64,000 nucleotides of DNA from UBA6059 sp040222235 (GCA_040222235.1 JAVKDO010000078.1:1-64000); one strand, 5' to 3'. Shown: positions 49,820 through 59,905, counted from the first letter of the stretch. The notes: a model not told the origin generated them from the letters alone. Made by a program: numbers and translations.

Positions 49820-51661
49820 ATGAAAATGATTAGGAACATATCCATTTTGGCAACACTTGCCTTACTGGTGACCACTTTTTCCTGTGGTGACGATGATAGT
49901 CCCACGCCACCACCAGTGGTTGATGATGACACTGCGAACCCAGTAGTGACTATTAACGCTCCTGCTAATGGTTCAACGATAAGCACTACAGATGCGACTA
50001 CTACTGTCACGATTGATTTTACCGCTACCGACAATGTAGAATTAGCTTCTGTGGCAGTTGATTTTGACGGATCTACCGTACTGGAAGTATCGTCATTTAC
50101 AGACTTCCAGAATTACGTAGGTAATGTAAATCAGGCAGATGTTGGAGATGGCAGCCATACTGTCACAGTTACGGCCACTGATCAGGCAGGTAATACCGGT
50201 ACTTCTTCTTCTACCTTCACTAAGGAGACTGCTAACCCATACACGCCTTTGGCCAATGAGGTATTCTACATGCCTTTTGAAGGTGACTACCTCGAGCTGG
50301 TGAGTGAAGCTGAAGCCACGATCGTTGGCTCACCGGAATTTGCCGGTTCTGGGTACGAAAGTGAAGATGCTTACGCTGGTGCAACCGATGCATTTCTCAC
50401 GACAGGCACCACAAGCCTACAAACCACCGAAATGACCGCTAGCTTCTATTACAAGATCAGGCTGAACGATCCCGAACCTGAGTATGGCGCCAGAGCAGGT
50501 ATCCTAGTTATGGGACCTGAGGATACTGAGAACGAAGCATTCCCCGATACACAGAACCTTCGTACCAGTGGATTTAGGTTTTTCCGTGAAGGAGATGCTG
50601 AAAGCCAGATATTCAAACTCAACTTCGGAACAGGCGAAGGTGAAGTATGGTTGGACGGTGGTGACTTGGCAAGACTGGAAACTTCATCTACTGACTGGCA
50701 TCACTTTGCTTTGGTGATAGATGCTACCACAGCTGCCGTATATATCGATGGTGGACTTGTAGCTGAGAATGTTGAGCATACAGGCATGGACATTTCAGGT
50801 ACTGACCTGCTTGCCATAGGATCAGGCGGCCCAAGGTTTAACGGATGGAACCACAGATCTGATCACGGCATGATCGATGAGCTCAGAATTTTTAACACGG
50901 CACTTAGTGAAGCAGATCTTGAGTCACTTACAGGTCTCGAATTTGGTGAAATCGAATTTAACCCCGATCCAGGCTTGACTCCTATCGAAGGCGCTGATGC
51001 CGTAGAGTTGATGAGAGTTTCATTTGATTCTGATTTCTCCGCTACCGGTACAGTCACACCTGAGGTAACAGTCGTAGGGAATCCTACAGTAGCAGACGCA
51101 GCGTATGTCGGTGCTGCTGATTCTTACATCACTATGCCAAGTGCAGATCTAGCAAAAGACGAGTTTTCTGCCTCATTCTGGATAAATGTAAACAATGAGC
51201 CAAATCGCGCCGGACTTCTTGTTATTGGGCCAGAGGACAGTGCCAATGAGAGTTTCCCAGATGTTCAGAACCTTAGAACTCACGGTCTCAGGTTCTTCCG
51301 TGAAGATGGTGGAGGAGATCAGCGGTTTAAACTCAACGTTGGCAATGGTACTGCGGACACCTGGATAGACGGTGGGGATTTTGCCGATATCCCAGCTGAT
51401 GTTACTGACTGGAGACATGTCGCATTCACTGTAACAGGTACATCCGCCCAGGTTTATCTCAATGGTATTTTGGTAGCCCAAAATGCTGAAATGACCGGCC
51501 TTGATTGGACTGGCTGTGATTTGATTTCATTTGGCTCGGGAGCTCCAAGATTTACCGAATGGGGTCATTTGGCAGATGAGAGTTCACTTGATGATCTTAG
51601 AATTTACGAAGGTGTGCTCACACAAGCACAGGTGACGGCACTTATGGCTGCCGGAAGATAA
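49820..51661 (+). CDS. Surface lipoprotein with Ig-like and two LamG domains (SGBP-type)
   Basis: This 613-residue protein has the lipobox TTFSCGDDD, followed by an acidic stretch (DDDS) of the kind that exports lipoproteins to the Bacteroidota surface. An Ig-like domain (about 42-135, NPVVTINAPANGSTI) precedes two LamG/concanavalin-like jelly rolls (about 150-370 and 390-610). The two LamG copies share the insert GPEDxxNExFPDxQNLRT and xRFFRE and the ending ARF/APRFxxWxH, so they arose by internal duplication. In this position (third after SusCD) it is most likely a surface glycan-binding protein functionally equivalent to SusE/SusF. No catalytic residues are recognised. Confidence 0.88.
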   Translation: MKMIRNISILATLALLVTTFSCGDDDSPTPPPVVDDDTANPVVTINAPANGSTISTTDATTTVTIDFTATDNVELASVAVDFDGSTVLEVSSFTDFQNYVGNVNQADVGDGSHTVTVTATDQAGNTGTSSSTFTKETANPYTPLANEVFYMPFEGDYLELVSEAEATIVGSPEFAGSGYESEDAYAGATDAFLTTGTTSLQTTEMTASFYYKIRLNDPEPEYGARAGILVMGPEDTENEAFPDTQNLRTSGFRFFREGDAESQIFKLNFGTGEGEVWLDGGDLARLETSSTDWHHFALVIDATTAAVYIDGGLVAENVEHTGMDISGTDLLAIGSGGPRFNGWNHRSDHGMIDELRIFNTALSEADLESLTGLEFGEIEFNPDPGLTPIEGADAVELMRVSFDSDFSATGTVTPEVTVVGNPTVADAAYVGAADSYITMPSADLAKDEFSASFWINVNNEPNRAGLLVIGPEDSANESFPDVQNLRTHGLRFFREDGGGDQRFKLNVGNGTADTWIDGGDFADIPADVTDWRHVAFTVTGTSAQVYLNGILVAQNAEMTGLDWTGCDLISFGSGAPRFTEWGHLADESSLDDLRIYEGVLTQAQVTALMAAGR

Positions 51662-51690
51662 TTCAGTCTGAATTAGTAGTAAACTTCACG

Positions 51691-51721
51691 CTATCCCGGG
51701 ATTCTCCCGGGATAGTTTTTC
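51691..51721 (+). terminator. Strong intrinsic terminator inside the PUL
   Basis: CTATCCCGGGA (51691-51701) pairs perfectly with TCCCGGGATAG (51705-51715) over a 3-base loop, followed by TTTTTC. It lies 30 bases after the LamG gene. It should make the transporter/binding genes more abundant than the enzyme genes that start at 51744, with partial read-through or a separate promoter for the enzymes. Confidence 0.88.
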
Positions 51722-51743
51722 TTACCCAAATTAAAATTGGACG

Positions 51744-53726
51744 ATGAACTTTACGAGGTTTAGTACCTCACTTCTTGTCATTACTTTTGGGATCCTCCTA
51801 TTTTATAGCTGTGATAACGAGAGCGAACCCGTTAGCGACCTTCAGCTCATTAGCGTTCAGATTGGCAATGAAAGCTTGATGCAAGGCCAACTTACCGATG
51901 TGGCTTTGAATAACCCTATCATTATTTCCTTCAATTTTTCTGTTGATCCCACTTCCTTTGAGCAGGCATTTTCCATCACGAACCAGCAAAACACACCGCT
52001 TGGAGTTAACATTAATTTCTCCAACGAGAATAAAACGATCACCATCTACCCTCAACAACAGCTTGAGACATTTACAGAATATCAAATCAACATTTCGGAT
52101 GTACTTCAGGGAGCCTCTGGCGAATCGTTCCCAGGAGAAGGGTTTTCCTTTCTCACCGTCAGTGGCAAGCTCGAATTAAACTCCATCCAATCGGGAGACC
52201 TTGACCTCTTGTCCGGACATACGGTGAGAAATGTGCCAGTTGATTTTCAAATCGTCGCTTCGTTCTCAGACCCAATCGACGAACAATCAATTAACCTAGA
52301 TAACATACTATTGACCCGAAAGGGTGGTAGAAAAGACATTACGGTAGAGGTTCAGGACAACAGCATCCTCATAACACCGGCCGAAGAGATTAGTGGCTGG
52401 TCTACCTACAAACTATCTATTGACACGGCTATCGTCGGAATAGGGTCGGTAGATTTCGATGGTATCGAAGTAGAGTTTACCACAGCAGTCGACTCAACTC
52501 TAAAGTTCCCGGAGATCACAGATGAGGAATTGCTTACCAAAATTCAAGAACACACCTTCAAGTACTTCTGGGACTTTGGCCATCCAGCGAGCGGACTAGC
52601 AAGAGAAAGAAACACATCAGGCCAGACAGTCACCATTGGTGGATCAGGGTTCGGCATCATGTCCATTATTGTTGGAATAGAGCGGGGCTTTATCACGCGA
52701 GAGCAAGGAGTCCAGCGACTTTCCACTATCGTGAATTTTTTACTTACGCAAGCAGAGCGTTTTCATGGAGTATGGTCCCATTGGCTCAATGGCACCACTG
52801 GCGTAGTGGTACCTTTCAGTGCCGACGATGACGGTGGCGATCTCGTCGAAACTTCATTTATGATTCAAGGCCTATTGACGGTAAGACAGTACCTCAATGA
52901 TCAGAATGTGGCCGAAGCGGAGATCATTTCCAAAATCAATAGGCTCTATGAAGAAGTCGAATGGGACTGGTATCAGCAAAACGATCAAAATGTCCTTTAC
53001 TGGCATTGGTCTCCCAATTTCGGATGGCAGAAAAACCTGAGCATCAGAGGATGGAACGAGTCCTTAATCGTCTACCTGCTAGCAGCTGGCTCTCCCACTC
53101 ATTCCATTGACGAAGCAGTATATACATCCGGCTGGGCAAGGAATGGCGGAATGACCAACGGTAGTGACTACTACGATGTGACATTGCCGCTAGGACCCAA
53201 CAGAGGAGGTCCATTATTCTTCAGCCATTACTCTTTCCTCGGCCTGGATCCACGAAACTTGTCGGATGCATATGCAAATTATTGGGAGCAGAATGTTGCC
53301 CATAGCCAAATCAACTATTTATACTGTGTAGACAATCCTAAGAACTATGTCGGCTACAGTGAGCATTGCTGGGGTTTGACCGCCAGTGATGGCAATCAGG
53401 ATTACTCGGCCCATAGCCCCACCAATGATCGAGGGGTCATCGCGCCTACGGCAGCCATTTCTTCCCTACCCTACACACCACAGGAGTCGATGGCCGCCAT
53501 TCGTTTTTTCTACTACATACTTGGAGACAGACTATGGGATGAATATGGGTTTCAAGATGCATTTAACCCTTCTGCTGAGTGGACAGCCAGTTCGTACATC
53601 GCTATCGACCAGGGCCCAATCATTTTAATGATAGAAAACTACAGAACGGGATTGCTATGGGATCTTTTCATGTCAGCACCGGAGGTACAGTCTGGACTCA
53701 CCAAATTAGGATTCACTTATGAATAA
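51744..53726 (+). CDS. GH144/glycoamylase-domain glucanase with N-terminal Ig-like domains
   Basis: This 660-residue lipoprotein has the lipobox LLFYSCDNES. Two bacterial Ig-like (Big_5 type) domains occupy about 30-250. The catalytic (alpha/alpha)6 barrel (about 255-660) is of the glycoamylase type: TFKYFWDFGHPASGLARERN, GFGIMSIIVGIERGFITREQ, DDDGGDLVETSFMIQGLL, GWNESLIVYLLAAGSPTH, HCWGLTASDG and TAAISSLPYTPQESMAA. This pattern fits GH144, the family of bacterial endo-beta-1,2-glucanases, and the acidic DGGDLVET segment is conserved between this and the next enzyme. Beta-1,2-glucanase activity is inferred; other glycoamylase-domain proteins act on other glucans. It overlaps the next gene by eight bases. 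Confidence 0.85.
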   Translation: MNFTRFSTSLLVITFGILLFYSCDNESEPVSDLQLISVQIGNESLMQGQLTDVALNNPIIISFNFSVDPTSFEQAFSITNQQNTPLGVNINFSNENKTITIYPQQQLETFTEYQINISDVLQGASGESFPGEGFSFLTVSGKLELNSIQSGDLDLLSGHTVRNVPVDFQIVASFSDPIDEQSINLDNILLTRKGGRKDITVEVQDNSILITPAEEISGWSTYKLSIDTAIVGIGSVDFDGIEVEFTTAVDSTLKFPEITDEELLTKIQEHTFKYFWDFGHPASGLARERNTSGQTVTIGGSGFGIMSIIVGIERGFITREQGVQRLSTIVNFLLTQAERFHGVWSHWLNGTTGVVVPFSADDDGGDLVETSFMIQGLLTVRQYLNDQNVAEAEIISKINRLYEEVEWDWYQQNDQNVLYWHWSPNFGWQKNLSIRGWNESLIVYLLAAGSPTHSIDEAVYTSGWARNGGMTNGSDYYDVTLPLGPNRGGPLFFSHYSFLGLDPRNLSDAYANYWEQNVAHSQINYLYCVDNPKNYVGYSEHCWGLTASDGNQDYSAHSPTNDRGVIAPTAAISSLPYTPQESMAAIRFFYYILGDRLWDEYGFQDAFNPSAEWTASSYIAIDQGPIILMIENYRTGLLWDLFMSAPEVQSGLTKLGFTYE

Positions 53727-55086
53727 ACGACATCACCTGATAGTTACTCTTGCACTATTGGCCGTGCTAATGGTCGCATTTGGCTGTATCCAAAGCAGCA
53801 CGAGCAACACCATACAAGAGAGCTACACAAGCGAGATCAGTGATGATTCGCTACTCACTATGCTCCAATATCAGACGTTTCAGTATTTCTGGGATGGAGC
53901 AGAACCCGTTTCGGGAATGGCTTGCGAGCGGGTGCATATGGATAATATCTATCCAAGTGATGACAAGAATGTCGTCACCTCTGGAGGCTCAGGATTCGGG
54001 CTCATGGCGATACTGGTAGGCATAGAGCGTGGGTTCATCACCCGTGAAGTAGCCGTAGCACGCTATGAGCAAATCCTTGATTTTTTGGAGACCGCTGATC
54101 GGTTTCATGGTGTTTATCCGCACTGGTGGTTTGGAGATACTGGCAAGGTCAAGCCCTTCAGCAAAAAGGATGATGGAGGCGATCTGGTAGAAACAGCGTT
54201 TTTGGTGCAGGGACTTTTGACGGTTCGACAGTACTTTCAAGATGGCAATGAAAGAGAACGAGCCATCGTATCCAGAATTAATAATATCTGGAAAACTGTA
54301 GAATGGAACTGGCATACAAAAGGTGGTGAAGACGTACTGTACTGGCACTGGTCTCCCAAATATGGATGGGAAATGAATTTTCCGGTAGGCGGATATAATG
54401 AATGCCTCATCATGTACGTGCTGGCTGCCTCCTCCCCTACGCATAGCGTCGAACCTGCCGTGTATCACAAGGGGTGGGCGCTGAACGGAAAAATCGAGAC
54501 AGATCGTACGCTCTATGGCAATGATCTGGTACTTGATCATTATGAGCATGATGATGCGGCAGTAGGGCCCTTGTTTTGGGCCCACTATTCCTACCTCGGC
54601 CTGGATCCAAGGAATCTGAAAGACCGGTACGGTGAATACTGGACGCTCAACCAATCTCACGCCAAAGTCCATTATGAGTACTGCAAGGAAAATCCCGGAG
54701 GATATGAAGGCTATGGTGAAAACTGCTGGGGACTGACCTCCAGTTATTCGATGAAAGGCTATGCCGGTCACAGGCCAGATCGGGATTTGGGAGTGATATC
54801 TCCTACTGCAGCATTGTCATCCATACCCTATACACCGCAAGAAAGCATGCAAATGGTTAGGTGGCTGTATGAGCCATCGAGGGATTCCCTGGTGGGGAAA
54901 TACGGCCCCTATGATGCCTTTAGTTTTGCAAATGGCTGGTACCTACCTCGATACCTTGCCATTGATCAGGGGCCTTTTCCGGTGATGATCGAGAACTATC
55001 GCACAGGTTTGCTTTGGGAGCTATTCATGTCAGCACCAGAAATTCAAAGTGGACTAAAAAAACTAGGGTTTGAGTACGAGGGATAA
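53719..55086 (+). CDS. Second GH144/glycoamylase-domain lipoprotein
   Basis: This 455-residue paralogue of the preceding enzyme lacks the Ig-like domains. A signal peptide ends at VAFGCIQS (lipid Cys). The barrel shows the same blocks: TFQYFWDGAEPVSGMACER, GSGFGLMAILVGIERGFITR, KKDDGGDLVETAFLVQGLL, YNECLIMYVLAASSPTHS, NCWGLTSSYSMKGYAGH and ALSSIPYTPQESMQM. The C-terminal NYRTGLLWELFMSAPEIQSGL is almost identical to the neighbour. Its ATG lies within the end of the upstream gene (8-bp overlap), indicating coupling. A tandem pair suggests one surface and one periplasmic enzyme, or different chain-length preferences. Activity on beta-1,2-glucan is inferred. Confidence 0.86.
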   Translation: MNKRHHLIVTLALLAVLMVAFGCIQSSTSNTIQESYTSEISDDSLLTMLQYQTFQYFWDGAEPVSGMACERVHMDNIYPSDDKNVVTSGGSGFGLMAILVGIERGFITREVAVARYEQILDFLETADRFHGVYPHWWFGDTGKVKPFSKKDDGGDLVETAFLVQGLLTVRQYFQDGNERERAIVSRINNIWKTVEWNWHTKGGEDVLYWHWSPKYGWEMNFPVGGYNECLIMYVLAASSPTHSVEPAVYHKGWALNGKIETDRTLYGNDLVLDHYEHDDAAVGPLFWAHYSYLGLDPRNLKDRYGEYWTLNQSHAKVHYEYCKENPGGYEGYGENCWGLTSSYSMKGYAGHRPDRDLGVISPTAALSSIPYTPQESMQMVRWLYEPSRDSLVGKYGPYDAFSFANGWYLPRYLAIDQGPFPVMIENYRTGLLWELFMSAPEIQSGLKKLGFEYEG

Positions 55087-55142
55087 GCCTTGAATTTCAC
55101 CGGTTTCCTCATCCAAAACAGATCCAAAAACCTCTAATACAA

Positions 55143-57437
55143 ATGAAAAAGATATTAGTAGCCGTTCCTTTTATTCTTGCACTCATATTGTGGTCGTGTA
55201 ATCCCAATAATGACAAAGCAAAGTCTTCCAGTCCCTATGATATCAAGGTTGATTCGCTGATGGCGCTCATGACACTTGAGGAAAAAATCGGGCAGCTTAA
55301 TCTACCGTCTGCTGGTGATATCAACACTGGTTTGGCGCAAAGTACCGGCATCATCGCTCAGATCAAAGACGGCCAGGTAGGAGGCCTTTTTAATATCAGG
55401 GGCGTAGAGAAAATAAGACAAACTCAGCAGGTCGCTGTGGACGAAAGCCGACTTGGCATCCCCCTCCTCTTTGCGATGGATGTCATTCATGGATACAAAA
55501 CTGTGTTCCCCATTCCGCTAGGCCTCTCATGCACCTGGGATATGGATCTAATAGAACGAACGGCCAGAATTGCCACTCAGGAAGCAACTGCCGAAGGAAT
55601 TGTCTGGACATTCTCGCCTATGGTGGACATAGCTCGCGATCCCAGGTGGGGTCGAATAGCCGAGGGATCTGGCGAGGATGCTTATTTGGGGTCAGAGGTG
55701 GCCAGGGCCATGGTGAGAGGCTATCAGGGAGATGACTTATCAGCAAACAATACTATGATGTCTTGTGCCAAGCATTTTGCGCTTTACGGAGCTGCTGAGG
55801 CGGGCAGAGATTACAATACGGTAGACATGAGTCGTATCCGCATGTACAACGACTACCTCCCACCCTTCAAGGCAGCCGTAGAAGAAGGTGCAGGTACGCT
55901 GATGGCTTCCTTCAATGAAATAGATGGAATACCTGCAACGGGAAGCCGATGGCTAATGACAGAATTGCTAAGGGATGAATGGGGGTTTGATGGCTTTGTA
56001 GTGGCCGACTATACCGGCGTAACCGAAATGATCATGCACGGCATGGGTGACACAGCAACAGTTGCTAAACTGGCAATTAGCGCGGGTACTGACATGGACA
56101 TGGTCAGCGAGGCTTACGTGAATACGCTAAAGCAATCGGTTGAAGATGGTTCACTTTCCATTGAGCATATTGATCGGGCATGCCGCACCATCCTAAAAGC
56201 GAAGTACGAATTGGGACTGTTTGATGATCCCTATCGCTACTGTGATTCGTCGAGATCGGCTAACGAAGTATTCACATCAGAGAATCGCGCCGAGGCAAGA
56301 AGCGTTGCTGCACAGTCATTTGTACTACTCAAAAATGAGAACGACATATTGCCCCTTAAAAAATCAGGGAAAATTGCCCTCATTGGCCCCATGGCTGATA
56401 ATGTGGAAAATATGCCGGGCACATGGAGTGTTGCCGGAGATTTCAAAACTTCTGTTTCAGTAAAAATGGGAATCGAAAGGCTTCTAGGCGATCAGGTGGA
56501 AATTCTACATGCACGTGGATCCAATATCTACACAGACCCTGACCTTGAGGCCCGTGTGAGCACTTTCGGCAAGCCCACCAGAAGAGACAATCGCCCTGAA
56601 GAGGTATTGATCAAAGAAGCAGTAGCTGTAGCCATGAAAGCAGATGTTATCTTGGCAGCTATGGGCGAAGCTTCAGAGTCTGCAGGCGAGAGTTCCAGCC
56701 TCACCAATATTGAGATGCCCGATAATCAGCGAAGGTTACTCGATGCATTGCTGAAAACCGGAAAACCTCTGGTGCTGGTGCTTTTCAATGGACGTCCAAT
56801 GGCGCTGAAATGGGAGCAGGAGAATGTGCCCGCTATCCTGGATGTATGGTTTGGAGGCACACAGGCTGGTGAGGCCATTGCTGATGTGCTATTTGGAGAT
56901 GTCAATCCGTCAGGAAAACTCACCACCACCTTCCCTCAAAACACGGGTCAGATCCCCCTTTACTACAACCACAAAATGACCGGCAGACCCATTACCGATA
57001 AGTGGTTTCAAAAATTCAAGACCAACTACCTTGATGTGTCCAACGAACCCGTCTATCCATTTGGGTTTGGCCTTAGCTACGCCACTTTCGACTATGGTGA
57101 TATCCAGCTAAGCTCGACAGACTTATCAGGAGGAGCAGAACTCAAGGTTGCTGTGGAGATAACTAACAGTGGGGATCGTGATGGCAAGGAAGTTATCCAG
57201 CTTTACATCCGCGATATGGTTGGCTCCATCACACGCCCTGTCAAGGAATTAAGAGATTTTCAGAAAGTCGAGTTTAAGGCGGGAGAAACAAAAACGGTCA
57301 CTTTTACCATCACTCCCGATGACCTGAAGTTCTACAACGCTGACCTCAAACACGACTGGGAGTCGGGTGACTTTGAGATCATGGTTGGTGGAAATTCGAG
57401 GGACGTAAAATCTGCGATGGTCACCTGGACCAAGTAA
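55143..57437 (+). CDS. GH3 beta-glucosidase (BglX-like)
   Basis: This 764-residue protein has a lipoprotein-like signal (LALILWSCNPN). The N-terminal barrel has FAMDVIHGYKTVFPIPLG, FSPMVDIARDPRWGRIAEG and CAKHFALYGAAEAGRDYN. The nucleophile is Asp289 in GFVVADYTGVTEM. The alpha/beta sandwich has the probable acid/base Glu in ASESAGESSSLTNIEMP. The C-terminal FN3-like domain includes PFGFGLSYATFDYGDIQL. All three BglX domains are complete. In Bacteroidota, GH3 enzymes beside GH144 proteins split sophoro-oligosaccharides, so it would finish the breakdown started by the two upstream enzymes. It starts 57 bp after the second GH144-like gene and ends four bases before the GH2 gene. Confidence 0.93.
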   Translation: MKKILVAVPFILALILWSCNPNNDKAKSSSPYDIKVDSLMALMTLEEKIGQLNLPSAGDINTGLAQSTGIIAQIKDGQVGGLFNIRGVEKIRQTQQVAVDESRLGIPLLFAMDVIHGYKTVFPIPLGLSCTWDMDLIERTARIATQEATAEGIVWTFSPMVDIARDPRWGRIAEGSGEDAYLGSEVARAMVRGYQGDDLSANNTMMSCAKHFALYGAAEAGRDYNTVDMSRIRMYNDYLPPFKAAVEEGAGTLMASFNEIDGIPATGSRWLMTELLRDEWGFDGFVVADYTGVTEMIMHGMGDTATVAKLAISAGTDMDMVSEAYVNTLKQSVEDGSLSIEHIDRACRTILKAKYELGLFDDPYRYCDSSRSANEVFTSENRAEARSVAAQSFVLLKNENDILPLKKSGKIALIGPMADNVENMPGTWSVAGDFKTSVSVKMGIERLLGDQVEILHARGSNIYTDPDLEARVSTFGKPTRRDNRPEEVLIKEAVAVAMKADVILAAMGEASESAGESSSLTNIEMPDNQRRLLDALLKTGKPLVLVLFNGRPMALKWEQENVPAILDVWFGGTQAGEAIADVLFGDVNPSGKLTTTFPQNTGQIPLYYNHKMTGRPITDKWFQKFKTNYLDVSNEPVYPFGFGLSYATFDYGDIQLSSTDLSGGAELKVAVEITNSGDRDGKEVIQLYIRDMVGSITRPVKELRDFQKVEFKAGETKTVTFTITPDDLKFYNADLKHDWESGDFEIMVGGNSRDVKSAMVTWTK

Positions 57438-57441
57438 TCCT

Positions 57442-59904
57442 ATGGGCTCCCGATTACTGGCAATCGCCCTTCTTCTGACCTTGCGTCTTTTCGGACAAGA
57501 GGTCGTGAGTTTCAATGAAGGCTGGCAGTTCAAGCTTGAAGGTGGAGACTGGGAGCGCGTACATCTCCCCCATACCTGGAATGCCGTCGATCCTTTCGAT
57601 GACACCACGGGCTACTATTGCGGCACAGGCTTCTATCAAAGAAACCTCACGATAAGCAAGCTCGAAAAAGATGAAAGACTCTTCCTCAAATTCGAAGCAG
57701 CTAATCAAATAGCTACGCTATTTGTAAATGGCCAGCAACTCATGCAACATCATGGAGGCTATACCGCCTTTTTTGCCGACCTCACTGAGGCTCTTCAAGT
57801 CGGAGAAAATGAAATTTTGCTCGAAGTGGATAACGCGCACAATCCAAATATTGTACCTCTCAAAGGTGACTTCAATTTCTATGGAGGCATCTACCGAGAC
57901 ATGTGGTTGATCAAAGAGAACGCGATCCATTTCGAAAATTCCGATCTCGGAAGTGAATCGGTGTTTTTCACTCCCACAACGGATGGCAATGCGTCATCGC
58001 TGGCGGTCAAAGGAACCATTTCGAACTTCTCCGGAAGTAGCCAAAAAGTGGATGTTCGACTGGAGCTATTACTCAACGGAAGCTTGGTCGAAGGGCGAAA
58101 ATCTCGCCTGACACTTTCGGACAATCAAAAGGGTTTTATTTTCAACCTCGACCACCTAACGGAAATAAGGTTGTGGTCGCCCAAAGACCCTGTGCTCTAC
58201 ACTGGTCGGGTATCAATACTTGATCGGGAATCAGGCAAAATACTTGATGCTCATGAGCATAAGATTGGCTTTCGCTATTTCCGATTTGATGAGGATGAAG
58301 GCTTCTTTTTGAATGGTGAGTCCGTCAAGCTAATTGGAGCTAATCGACATCAAGACTTCCCAGGACTTGGCAATGCGCTTACTGATGACCATCATCGACG
58401 AGATATGAAGCTGCTCAAAGAAATGGGAGCCAATTTCTTTCGGACAGCTCATTACCCCCAGGATCGAACGGTACTGGACATGGCAGATCAACTGGGTCTG
58501 GTAGTCACAATGGAGATTCCACTAGATCACGACATGACGAATTCCAATGCATTTCGTGAGAATGTCAAAAACATGATGAGGGAGATGATAGCTCAGTACT
58601 ATAATCATCCGAGTATTGTCATTTGGGCACATATGAATGAGATGTTCCTGGGTCGGAAGTATGAGCGTGATCGCGTGAAGATTGATCAGATCGTTGATTT
58701 CTCTGAGGTGCTTGATTCACTGACAAGGGCTGAAGATCCTACACGCCGGACATTGATACCGAATCATGGAGATTTTGAAGTATATCAGCAATCAGGTATT
58801 ACAGGTGTTCCTCAAGTCGTGGGCTGGAATCTATACTATGGATGGTACGAACCCGACTTTCATGGCTTCACCGCTTATATGGAAAGGTTCAAGAAATCCA
58901 TTCCTGATAAGCCCACCATCATCACGGAATATGGCGCAGGGGCTGACCCCAGGATAAGAAGCCTAACCCCTGAGCGCTTCGACTTTTCCGTAGACTGGCA
59001 GCTAGATTATCATTTGTCTCATTTGAAACAAATCAATTCTCTACCTTATTTGGCAGGAGGTGCAGTCTGGAATTTGTTTGATTTTGGATCTGAGACTCGT
59101 CAGGATGCAGACCAACACATCAATAGCAAGGGGCTGATGAGTTTTGACAGGAAGCCGAAAGACACCTATCACTTATACAAGGCCTGGTTGTCGGAAGAGC
59201 CATTCATCGAGATCGGTCCTTCGTTGTTTCCAGTCCTTCCAATGGGAGTATCCTGGCCCATCAGAGTGTTCACCAACCAAGAGGAAGTCGAACTAATTGT
59301 GAATGGAAAATCTGCCGGATCGAAAAAACAAGTGGACGGGTTTGCGGAATGGATTATTCCGCTAGATGGTGATAAGTTAGTTTTCGAAGCGACTGCTGAG
59401 GATATTATTGGGGTCAAGGAATATCGTTTGTCCGATGATCTCAACATCAACACAGGAGCCAATTTTTACTTCTACGACCCACTCCTTGATGAACTATGGC
59501 TACCTGACCAACCACTTGAAAATGGAAAAAGATATGGGCATGCTGCGGGCAAAGAATTCAGACCCAGAAATCGCGGAATCGGTAGTGATCGTGCAATCTC
59601 TCTCAGCAATACTGATCCGATTTTTCAAACTCAGAACGTAGGACTGAACTCTTATCAGTTATCAGTTACCTCAGGAACATACTCATTAACACTTCTTTTC
59701 TCGAACTTAGACCAATCGGTGGGTATACAAAAAATTATCATTAACGATGTAATGCGTGAAGTCATCGATCTTGACAAGTTGAGACCCTACGAAGCGGTGG
59801 TCAAAAAGTATGAAGTAGAAAGCAACGACATGATTGTGGTAACTATCGAAAACGACTCTGGAGCTACCATCCTAAACGGAATTAAAGCCACTAAAATCAG
59901 ATGA
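57442..59904 (+). CDS. GH2-family glycosidase (beta-galactosidase/glucuronidase type)
   Basis: This 820-residue secreted protein (signal LLAIALLLTLRLFGQE) has the GH2 domain order. A sugar-binding jelly roll (about 20-165, LPHTWNAVDPFDDTTGYYCG) and an Ig-like domain lead to a TIM barrel from about 280 (GANRHQDFPGLGNALTDD, FFRTAHYPQD). The acid/base is Glu400 in IVIWAHMNEMF and the nucleophile Glu496 in TIITEYGAGADP. Two beta-rich C-terminal domains follow, the last malectin-like (about 655-820). Galactoside, glucuronide or mannoside specificity cannot be decided. Its presence beside a sulfatase suggests a substituted or mixed substrate rather than plain glucan. It is followed immediately by the exo-endo-phosphatase gene (stop and next ATG one base apart). 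Confidence 0.92.
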   Translation: MGSRLLAIALLLTLRLFGQEVVSFNEGWQFKLEGGDWERVHLPHTWNAVDPFDDTTGYYCGTGFYQRNLTISKLEKDERLFLKFEAANQIATLFVNGQQLMQHHGGYTAFFADLTEALQVGENEILLEVDNAHNPNIVPLKGDFNFYGGIYRDMWLIKENAIHFENSDLGSESVFFTPTTDGNASSLAVKGTISNFSGSSQKVDVRLELLLNGSLVEGRKSRLTLSDNQKGFIFNLDHLTEIRLWSPKDPVLYTGRVSILDRESGKILDAHEHKIGFRYFRFDEDEGFFLNGESVKLIGANRHQDFPGLGNALTDDHHRRDMKLLKEMGANFFRTAHYPQDRTVLDMADQLGLVVTMEIPLDHDMTNSNAFRENVKNMMREMIAQYYNHPSIVIWAHMNEMFLGRKYERDRVKIDQIVDFSEVLDSLTRAEDPTRRTLIPNHGDFEVYQQSGITGVPQVVGWNLYYGWYEPDFHGFTAYMERFKKSIPDKPTIITEYGAGADPRIRSLTPERFDFSVDWQLDYHLSHLKQINSLPYLAGGAVWNLFDFGSETRQDADQHINSKGLMSFDRKPKDTYHLYKAWLSEEPFIEIGPSLFPVLPMGVSWPIRVFTNQEEVELIVNGKSAGSKKQVDGFAEWIIPLDGDKLVFEATAEDIIGVKEYRLSDDLNINTGANFYFYDPLLDELWLPDQPLENGKRYGHAAGKEFRPRNRGIGSDRAISLSNTDPIFQTQNVGLNSYQLSVTSGTYSLTLLFSNLDQSVGIQKIIINDVMREVIDLDKLRPYEAVVKKYEVESNDMIVVTIENDSGATILNGIKATKIR

Positions 59905-59905
59905 A

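Noticed and set aside
53989..54771. Long open frame on the minus strand opposite the second GH144-like gene
   Set aside because: It is antisense to a strongly supported enzyme gene, has no recognisable domain or signal, and fits the usual shadow caused by codon bias.
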